Shown: one piece after another, positions 10,498 to 19,500 of the stretch
Numbering within the stretch: position 1 is the first letter of the stretch
Layout: every line of letters starts with the position of its first letter
Assembly: GCF_963576615.1 (NCBI RefSeq)
Contig: NC_088716.1
Location: 5,766,001 to 5,830,000 of the forward strand
Length of the DNA stretch: 64,000 bases
Direction: 5' to 3'
Source of the DNA: Watersipora subatra
Lineage: Eukaryota > Bryozoa > Gymnolaemata > Cheilostomatida > Watersiporidae
Made by a program: the position numbers and the translations under genes
The notes under the pieces: model-generated
What the model was told of the DNA's origin: nothing
Seen by the model: only the letters and a program-made list of their open reading frames with translations
Database searches by the model: none

Positions 10498-13000
10498 ATT
10501 ATAGCAGACTCTTAGTTGATCTATAAGTGATAGCAACATCCCGAATTATGTGTAACACATGGCACCTCTGCAATGATATGTGAATTATAGCAACCTCTTA
10601 AATGATATAAAAATAGCACCAGCTTTCTAAGTAATATATAATTCATTGCAGCCTCCTAACTGATATATAAATAGTAGCTACCAACTATATGAAATTCAAA
10701 TTATAGCAGACTCTTAGTTGATCTATAAGTGATAGCAACATCCCGAATTATGTGTAACACATGGCACCTCTGCAATGATATGTGAATTATAGCAACCTCT
10801 TAAATGATATAAAATTAGCACCAGCTTTCTAAGTAATATATAATTCATTGCAGCCTCCTAACTGATATATAAATAGTAGCTACCAACTATATGAAATTCA
10901 AATTGTAGTAAACTCTTATGTGATCTATAAGTCATAGCAACATCCTAAATTCTATGTAACTCATAGCAACCTCTGCAATAATATGTAAGATATAGCAACC
11001 TCCTAAATGATATATAAATATCAGCAGCCTCCTAATTAATATATAATCCATAGCAGCCTCCTAACTGATATGTAAATAATAGCTATCAACTATGGAAAAT
11101 TCAAATTATAGCAAGGTCTTAGGTGATCTATAAGTGACAGCATCATCCTAAATTCTATGTAACCCATAGCAACCTCTGCAATAATATGTAAGTTATAGCA
11201 ACCTCCTAAATGATATATAAATAACAGCAGCCTCCTAATTAATATATAATCCATAGCAGCCTCCTAACTGATATGTAAATAATAGCTATCAACTATGGAA
11301 AATTCAAATTATAGCAAGGTCTTAGGTGATCTATAAGTGATAGCAACATCCTAAATTATATGTAACTCATAGCAGCATCTGCAATGGTATGTAAGTTCTA
11401 GCAACCTCCTAAACAATATATAAGTATCAGCAGCCTCCTAATTAATATATAATTCATAGCAGCCTCCTAACTGATATATAAATAATAGCTATAAACTATG
11501 AAAATTCAAATTATAGCAAGGTCTTAGGTGATCTATAAGTGATAGCATCATCCTAAATTATATTTAACTTATAGCAGCCTCTGCAATGATATGTAAGTTA
11601 TAGCAACCTCCTAAATGATATATAAATATCAGCAGCCTCTTAATTAATATGTAATTCATAGCAGTCTCCTAACTGATATAGAAATAATAGCTATCAACGA
11701 TGGAAAATTCAAATTATAGCAAGGTCTTAGGTGATCTATAAGTGATAGCAACATCCTAAATTATATGTAACTCATAGAAGCATCTGCAATGATATGTAAG
11801 TTCTAGCAACCTCCTAAACAATATATAAATATCAGCAGCCTCCTAATTAATATATAATTCATAGCAGCCTCCTAACTGATATATAAATAATAGCTATCAA
11901 CTATGAAAATTCAAATTATAGCAAGGTCTTAGGTGATCTATAAGTGATAGCATCATCCTAAATTATATGTAACTTATAGCAGCCTCTGCAATGATATGTA
12001 AGTTATAGCAACCTACTAAATGATATATAAATATCAGCAGCCTCCTAATTAATATGTAATTCATAGCAGTCTCCTAACTAATATAGAAATAATAGCTATC
12101 AACGATGGAAATTTCAAAATATAGCAAGGTTTTAGGTGATCTATAAGTGATAGCATCATCCTAAATTATATGAAACTCATAGCAGCCTCTGCAATGATAT
12201 GTAAGTTATAGCAACCTCCTAAATGATATATAAATATCAGCAGCCTCCTAATTAATATATAATCCATTGCACCCTCCTAACTGATATATAAATAATAGCT
12301 ATCAACTGTGGAAAATTCAAATTATAGCAAGGTCTTAGGTGATCTATAAGTGATAGCATCATCCTAAATTATATGTAACTCATCGCAGCCTCTGCAATGA
12401 TATGTAAGTTATAGCAACCTCCTAAATGATATATAAATATCAGCAGCCTCCTAATTAATATATAATCCATAGCAGCCTCCTAACTGATATATAAATAATA
12501 GCTATCAACTGTGGAAAATTCAAATTATAGCAAGGTCTTAGGTGATCTATAAGTGATAGCATCATCCTAAATTATATGTAACTCATCGCAGCCTCTGCAA
12601 TGATATGTAAGTTATAGCAACCTCCTAAATAATATATAAATGTCAGCAGCCTCCTAATTAATATATAATCCATAGCAGCCTCCTAACTGATATATAAATT
12701 ATAGCTATCAACTATGGAAAATTCAAATTATAGCAAGGTCTTAGGTGATCTATAAGTGATAGCAACATCCTAAATTATATGTAACTCATAGCAGCCTCTG
12801 CAATGATATGTAAGTTATAGCAACCTCCTAAATGATATATAAATATCAGCTGCCTCCTAATTAATATACAATCCATAGCAGCCTCCTAACTGATATATAG
12901 ATAATTGCTACCAACTATGTGAAATTCAAATTATATCAATTTCTCAAATGATCTATAAGTTATAGCAACATACTTTATTATATGTAAATCAGAGCAGCTT
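10498..13000 (+). repeat. 203-bp satellite array with internal 34-bp subunits
   Basis: The start of the unit (TATAGCARRSTCTTAGKTGATC) recurs at about 10504, 10706, 10908, 11111, 11314, 11516, 11719, 11921, 12124, 12327, 12530, 12733 and 12936, a steady 202-203 bp period. Each unit holds six related pieces of about 34 bp of the form ATAGCARCCTCCTAAWTGATATRTAA, so this is a higher-order repeat. The first two units are almost identical to each other and differ from the rest. No ORF is carried. Confidence 0.92.
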
Positions 13001-13520
13001 CTAAAAGAAACAAGTTATAGCAAACTCCTAAATGATATAAGTTACGGCATCTTACTAAAGGGTATGTAAGCTATGCCAAGCTATGTAATGTTTCCATTGT
13101 AACTATTACATAAGTTACAATGGTAACATTCTAATTTATGTGTAATTTGTAGCAATCTGCTAACTGGTAATCATTATTTTTGCTTACTCATTGAGGTATG
13201 AATTATTTTACCTTCAAATTGATATGTAATTTACAACAACCATCTAGACATTCTCCAAGTTTTGACAGTTTTTCTAGTATGCATATATACAAAGTATGAT
13301 AAGGCGATGAATATATATTGTCTGATACCATATTCTCCTAAAATTTCCATAAAAATATATAATAATTACGAGGTGAATAAATATATATATATATCTACAA
13401 TGTAGATAAATTAGACCATATAGGAGGCTTACCCATATATATTTGCGTTAACTCCTAATCCCTTATATTCCGCAACCTCCTAACTGGTATATATTTATTC
13501 AACTCCTAACTCGGAAATAT
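13001..13520 (+). repeat. degenerate flank of the satellite
   Basis: Scattered diverged subunits (AGCAAACTCCTAAATGATAT near 13020, CAACCTCCTAACTGGTATAT near 13470) show that the array once reached further right. Confidence 0.5.
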
Positions 13521-13521
13521 G

Positions 13522-13523
<2 letters not shown>

Positions 13524-13580
<57 letters not shown>
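13524..13580. repeat. (TA)n microsatellite
   Basis: Uninterrupted alternating TA for about 57 bases. ORFs reading Tyr-Ile repeats across it are artefacts. Confidence 0.95.
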
Positions 13581-13585
<5 letters not shown>

Positions 13586-13924
13586 TGCACATGCACATGC
13601 ATGATTTTACATACATGTACATACATGTTCATACTTACATGTATTTCATTCAAATTTGCAGATATGCTGGTAATACAGATACATGTAGATGTTCTATTGC
13701 ATAAATGTACATATCAACACATATCCGGATTGTATGTACATTTATACCCTTCTTGTTTTTAGATATTTCTTTTGATGTACATACATCGCATTTTGCATAC
13801 AGATATGGGATTTATATATACATCTACACTGTTCATGTGTACAGATATGTCTTTTTATACAATTTTGCTTTTTTTTACACTCTGCCTTTTATCTACAGGT
13901 GCAGGACTGAGTACACAAAGCATT
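13581..13924. other. TACATG-rich low-complexity sequence
   Basis: Right of the TA run the sequence is dominated by ACATGC and TACATG words and thymine runs. No gene is supported. Confidence 0.5.
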
Positions 13925-14006
13925 GGTATGGTAGCTATGTTAGGAAGGTACGGTATCAGCATGTTTTGGTTTCTCGTTAACTTGGCACAGTACAGGGAGC
14001 TTATGG
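13925..14006 (+). repeat. isolated unit of the 79-bp tandem repeat
   Basis: This matches the units at 26276-26634 (GGTATGGTAGCTATGTTAGG, then GTTAACTTGRCACAGTAC). It ends at a second GGTATG where TIR element copy 2 begins, and the array resumes 12.27 kb away on the far side of that element. Confidence 0.75.
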
Positions 14007-14168
14007 TATGCTGCTCCAAGCTAGCAAAACGCCCTATCTGACAATTTTTCTCAAAATTCACTTTTTTGGTGTTTATATGTAAGTTGAGCTGGGATCTAAT
14101 ATATCCCAAAATTTCATACTTCTGAGACCGCGAGAAATAGCACTTTCATTGTGTGCATAACACCCTAT

Positions 14169-14825
14169 TGTAAGATACCTGTATCTTGACTATGACCTAG
14201 TTTCATCTTGCCTCTGCCTAGCTGCGGTTTCTACATACCGATGTCAGAACAACTCTCATGTCAGAGCTACATATCTTTTATACATTAAGTTGTTATTTTA
14301 GTATACACAAAAGATAAGAACGTAACATTTTTTTATAACAGTTCATCATTTGACATCTGACAATTACTACAAGACCAACATATTTTCCTGCCAAGACTGT
14401 CTGTGTCACCATTCGTGTCAGCCTCCATAAACATTCCAACTACGCTAATTATCTGTCCGCATCCGCTTGCTTATCTTTGTCTGTGCGCCTGGAACAAAAT
14501 GAATTGTGTAAATAATATTCTGCAACCTTTTCGTATCTTGTGTTTGACTCATGCCACACATATTTTATGCAAGTCATTCTCTCCTATATAAGGGAACCCC
14601 ATCTTGTTTGTGAGGAGTCTTTAGTTCAACATACATACATACTATGATATATTCTCAATACGTAATATAGATCGTTAAATATACTGTTCTTAAATACAAC
14701 CACTGTCTCGTTATCGCAGTATTAAATCTTGTGGTAGAAAAACAGTTCTACAAACATTGGCTTAAACAGAAGAAGCCCCCTAAGGGTAACATTGCTAAGA
14801 AAGACATTAGCAGCAGGTTATCACA
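14169..14825 (+). repeat. 5' LTR
   Basis: A 657-bp direct repeat of 24648-25304, beginning TGTAAGATACC and ending TTATCACA. It contains a TATA-like CTATATAAGG at 14584-14593, so transcription probably starts shortly after it. Confidence 0.95.
14584..14593 (+). promoter_or_regulatory. TATA-like box in the 5' LTR
   Basis: CTATATAAGG is the only clear TATA-like motif in the LTR and lies about 260 bp before the Gag ATG. The same site occurs at 25063-25072 in the 3' LTR. Confidence 0.5.
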
Positions 14826-14826
14826 C

Positions 14827-14844
14827 TGGTGTCAGAAGTTTTTG
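14827..14844 (+). promoter_or_regulatory. primer binding site candidate
   Basis: TGGTGTCAGAAGTTTTTG begins one base after the LTR end. A TGG start at this place is typical of tRNA-primed retroelements, and similar TGGTGTCAGAAGT sites are common in animal gypsy elements. I cannot name the tRNA from the sequence alone. Confidence 0.6.
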
Positions 14845-14850
14845 CGTGCG

Positions 14851-16512
14851 ATGGGAGACAGTGAGGAAAACTCATTGGTGAGTCTTCAAGATCCAATGGA
14901 GCGGGTCGACCAGAGGTTTGCGCAAATGGGTGATGTCGTGGACCGGCAGCAGGATGCACTAGACGCTGTGGACAGGAAAACTGACAGTATTGAGCGTATG
15001 ATTCGAACGTTGACAGAGAGGATGTCAGAGATAGCTGACAGAGGACCGGCAATGAGGGGAGAGAGTCGTTTCCTTCCAGCGGAAGATCCAGAGGTAAGTT
15101 TTGGTGGCAACCTATTAGATCGCAATGGCTATGAGGTAGGGCAATCTCGTAGGAGCGACTGGGTGAGGTTTGGCTTAAGTTTTACTGGGAAAAGTGAAGA
15201 AGATTTTGATAGTTTCTCAACGCAATTTGAAACGTGTTGTTTATTGAATGAGGTGCCCAAGTCTTCTTATGTGCTGGTTTTACAGCTATATTTTAAAGAT
15301 CTTGCTGCGGCATATTTAAAGGAAATTGTTAGGGCAGAAGGCAGTTCGGTAACTTATGAAAAAGTAAAAAGGCTCATGAAAACTAAGTTGAATGCATGCC
15401 AAGGCGATGAGCAAGTAGCGTTGGAAGTCTCAGCAGTGAGACAGGGAAGCACGGAAAGCGTGCGCAAGTATTATGAACGCTTCAGAAAAATTGTTGCGAG
15501 TGGAAGCGCTGGGGAAGACAGCCCTTATATTTTGCTTCACTTCAGAGCGGGTTTGCATTCAGCTATTAGAGACAAAATAATGGGCACACCATGCAAAAAC
15601 TTATCAGATATTTTGAGAGCTGCAATTGGTGTAGAAACTGCGCTACTAGCAGATAAAAATATTTCTGATGTTTCTGACGTTTCCGCAAATTACCAGAGTG
15701 GCAGGCCTCACCCAGTTCAAAACAAACGATTTGACAAGACAGTTAGGAAATGTTTTTTGTGTATGTCCGACAAACATCTAGCTAGATTTTGTGACAAGAA
15801 GGCTGTGAGTAGTAGGGAAGGTCAGCAAGGCCAGGCAAGGCCAGGGCAGGGTAGGTTTCAGTTGTACCAACAACCCAGACCAAACTTTGACAATAGCAGC
15901 AATAGAGGCCAGCATAGAGTAAATAGCCAGCAAAATGAGATGCCGAAATGGTTCAAGGATTGGCTAGCGAGTCAAAAATCTCCAGTTACTGAGCAACCTG
16001 TCACAAATCCCCCGCGAGCAGCATATGCTTCGGCCGAAGTGCCCCTTGCAAATTCTACGAGACAGCCAGCTAGTGTAGCGCTCAACCAGGCACGAGATAA
16101 TACAACTGTGGTATTTGACAACATGGCTTTTGAATATGTTGAGGCACCAGTTGCACAGGAAGTTAAAGCAAAAGTAATGGGTCCAATAATTTACCGTGTA
16201 GCCACAATAGTACCCGCGGTTGTTTTTGAAGTAGCACAGGTTTCGCAGGTAAATGTTGAGACAAGTAAGGTCGGCAGTAGGACTAAGGTAGTTCCTACTG
16301 TGCCTAGCGAATGGGTAAGCAGGGAACAAGCCTACGAATTGATTTCACTTGATGTAGCTGAAACTGAGCAAGTGATGACAAACCTTAAGGGTAGTGCAAG
16401 TGAAGTGAGTGCAAGCGGTTTGCAGAGGCAATTGAATAGCGATAAAAAGGCTAATTATCACCCTTCTAGACCGCCTAGTGTAACTAGAAGGAATGTTGGT
16501 AGTGGACTTGGA
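14851..16512 (+). other. Gag region of the polyprotein
   Basis: Residues 1-554. It begins with heptad-rich sequence (DQRFAQMGDVVDRQQDALD), then a capsid-like helical domain, then a glutamine/arginine-rich stretch after one CCHC zinc knuckle (Cys301, Cys304, His309, Cys314), as in retroelement nucleocapsids. The last 200 residues before the signal peptide are low in structure and may be a linker. A canonical splice donor (GAG|GTAAGT) lies at 15093/15094. Confidence 0.85.
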
Positions 16513-19500
16513 ATGTCATATGCCATGAGTTTCTTGTTTACATTCCTTGCGCTCTTGACTATGTGCCAAGCTCAGTCCCCAATGCTTTGCCGGACTGGGC
16601 ATACTGTAGCAAAATTTCATTTACCGAAATTGCTTCCTTGCATACTGCCAGACACCACTGCCTCACACGACCCCTACGATTTGACATTAACGTTATATAA
16701 GCCCAATTTGGTCCAATACAAAAGCGGAGCATTTCATTGCAAAATCATTCAAACTAGGATTGTGACGCATTCAGGATTTTTTGGTGAGGGACAGACAAGG
16801 ACAGACGACTACCTTGACCAACTTGTTTCACGAGACACGTGCTATTCAATGTATAAATGGCATACCTCCCCGCATGGTGATCTGGTACAAATTGGTTCAA
16901 TCTACCAAACAGATAATGTGGCGGAACCGGAATATCACACTGGTTTTAAATGTTGCGCAGATTATGAGTTCACTGTCTTTAATGCTTATTTGTATGAGAC
17001 GAGTGTATTCAAGCGACATGGAGTAGCCGAGAATGTGGAAAGCCCTGCTGGTGTGGTAGACCACTGCACCTACCTCGCTGGCTTCTGCAACCTGAAGGAT
17101 GGCTCTGCTCTTCTCTGGGAACCAGACGAGAGGGAGGAGTGCAAGTACCTGCCACACCAGACTTTCCACGGCCAGTTCCAAGATCGGTTCTGGATGGCAG
17201 AAAGTGGTGAGTTAGCCTTAAGTTTCACTAAAAATCAGATTGTGCGTCAAGATAGCGAATGTGGTGGCGATGTGGAGTTGTCTGACCAAGGCATAGCTTG
17301 CAGCCGTGTAAACAATGTAACCCGAGGGAAACGAGATATTGATGGACGAGTAACGGATAGCGAAGTAAATGCCAAGCTGCAAGCTCTTGAATTACGAATC
17401 CACCAAAATTACAATCACATGTTCAAAGCGTTCTTTCTGAATAATTGTCATGCCATGCAAGCACTAGTGCAATTGGTCACAAGTTCACTTGAGCGAAGCC
17501 CAACATTGGCTGCTAGGCACCTACTAAATAATACCTACGTTTATGCAATGCTGACTCACAACCTTTTATCTGTTTATCCATGCGAACCAATTGAGAACTA
17601 CTCTATAATGTCTGCGGAAACGTGCTCTAGCAGGATTCCTTTGAACATTAATATTGCCAGCGCTAATAAAACTGTTTGGCTCGACACTCATACAAATATA
17701 GTATTTCATGACAGGGACTACGGTGAGTGTGCAATGAACCAGGAAATTCCTGTTTCGCTACAGAACAAGTTGTACTATTATCATCATAGCAGCGGTGACT
17801 TGACTCCTATTACCAAGACTGACTCTCTTAACTTGATATTTCTAGACTATTCAGCGTTTGGCATCGAACATGACAAGGTGGTAATCCATCAACTATTACT
17901 ATATGACTGGGATACATTTAGAGACAAGTTCTCACTAAATGACTGGGCTAGTTCCTCTTCACATCAAGCAAAAATTCTGGAGCATTTAGGCGTAACTTCT
18001 AATTTTCACAGTGACCCTTTACTGCAATCCGGCAAACTGGCAAACAATATAGTCAATCAAGGAACCTTTTCATTCCTGAGTACCTATGGTACATGGGACA
18101 TAAAGCAGTTTTGGATATTCTTGTGCTGTCTATATATAACCTTAAATTTAGTTTGGAGATGCATTCTCATGTGCACTGGACTGAAAGCATTTGCAAAAGA
18201 TCCTAAGAAAAATTTGCGTGGATATTTCCTTGGCTCTAAGGAAACTGATAGAAATACCAAAATATCTATCGCTTTGAACCAAACTACTGGGAATACCCAA
18301 ATTCCATTAGAGCAAAATGAGCTTGAGGAGATTGAGGTCGATGAATTGCCATCTAATAGCAATGACATACTATCAGATAAAATGACTAACATAGAGGAAA
18401 ACACTAAGGCTCCAGGAGAGCCAGCTTCCCTTCCGCTAGTATCTTACAAAACACCTGAGCGAAATTTACCTTGGGAAACTGACCAACTTAAAACACGAAA
18501 CAGACGATCTACTAGACAGACCACTAAGCATATAGCCTCTTGGACAAAAGCAAGACGAGTATACACACGACAACATGCTCCCACCTTAGCAGATATTGTG
18601 TGCAATGTGTCGAACTTAGTTCATGAATCTTTAATACGTACCACAATTCTTGGTCAAGAACATGATGCTCTGATAGATACGGGTGCGCAGGTATCCACAA
18701 TTAGCATGGACTTGTGTAGAAAACTTGGCATCCAGACTAAAATAAAAGAAACTTCTCGAGCTGTAAGAGCGATGAGTGGACATGTAGTGTTAGGATTAGG
18801 TGAGGTTTTTTTGCCAATACGATGCCATGGTAATATACCTATTGAAACAGTTCTTCTAGTAATAGACACATGCAAATATTCACTAATACTAGGAGTTGAC
18901 AGTCTAAAACAACTGGGAAGGTTTTGTGTTGACTACCACTTGGGAAGACTAAGAATACAGCCTGTGAGGCATGGAAAACAATTGTTTAATAACTGCGCTA
19001 CGATTAAACATGCTGACAGTAGAATGTACTGCAATGTGTTTGCAGACAGGGATTTAGTTTTTCCACCGTACAGTGACAATAACTTTTGCAACTCAAGCGG
19101 AACTTATTATAACGACCATGTGGTCTTTGAACCAACCATAGTACACGAAGACTTATTATTTGCAAAGACACTCAATCCAAGCGACAGTAATTTGAGGTGC
19201 CGTGTAGTAAATACTTCTGAAAACTACATTACAGTATTCAAAGGAACTCCGCTTGGAATTGCCTTTTCATTACCTGCAGATGACATGGATGTGGTTAATG
19301 CTAATGAAGTTTTTAAAGATGTTAATACCGAGCCAACTGACCCTATAAGTAAAATTGACTTGACAAAATCTGTATTGAATACACAGGATCAGAAACGATT
19401 TAAAAGATTTCTTGAGTCTAAAAGAGATGCTTTTGCTACTCACTCCTTTGACTTAGGCAGAGTATCTGGGTTGTCTGGTAGAGTTTGTGACACTAGGGAT

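Noticed and set aside
10498-13000. Regular spacing of short repeats resembling a CRISPR array
   Set aside because: The whole 203-bp unit is repeated, including the supposed spacers, and the setting is an intron-bearing animal genome.
13519-13980. ORFs of Tyr-Ile repeats and neighbours
   Set aside because: They are direct translations of the TA microsatellite and the TACATG-rich stretch.
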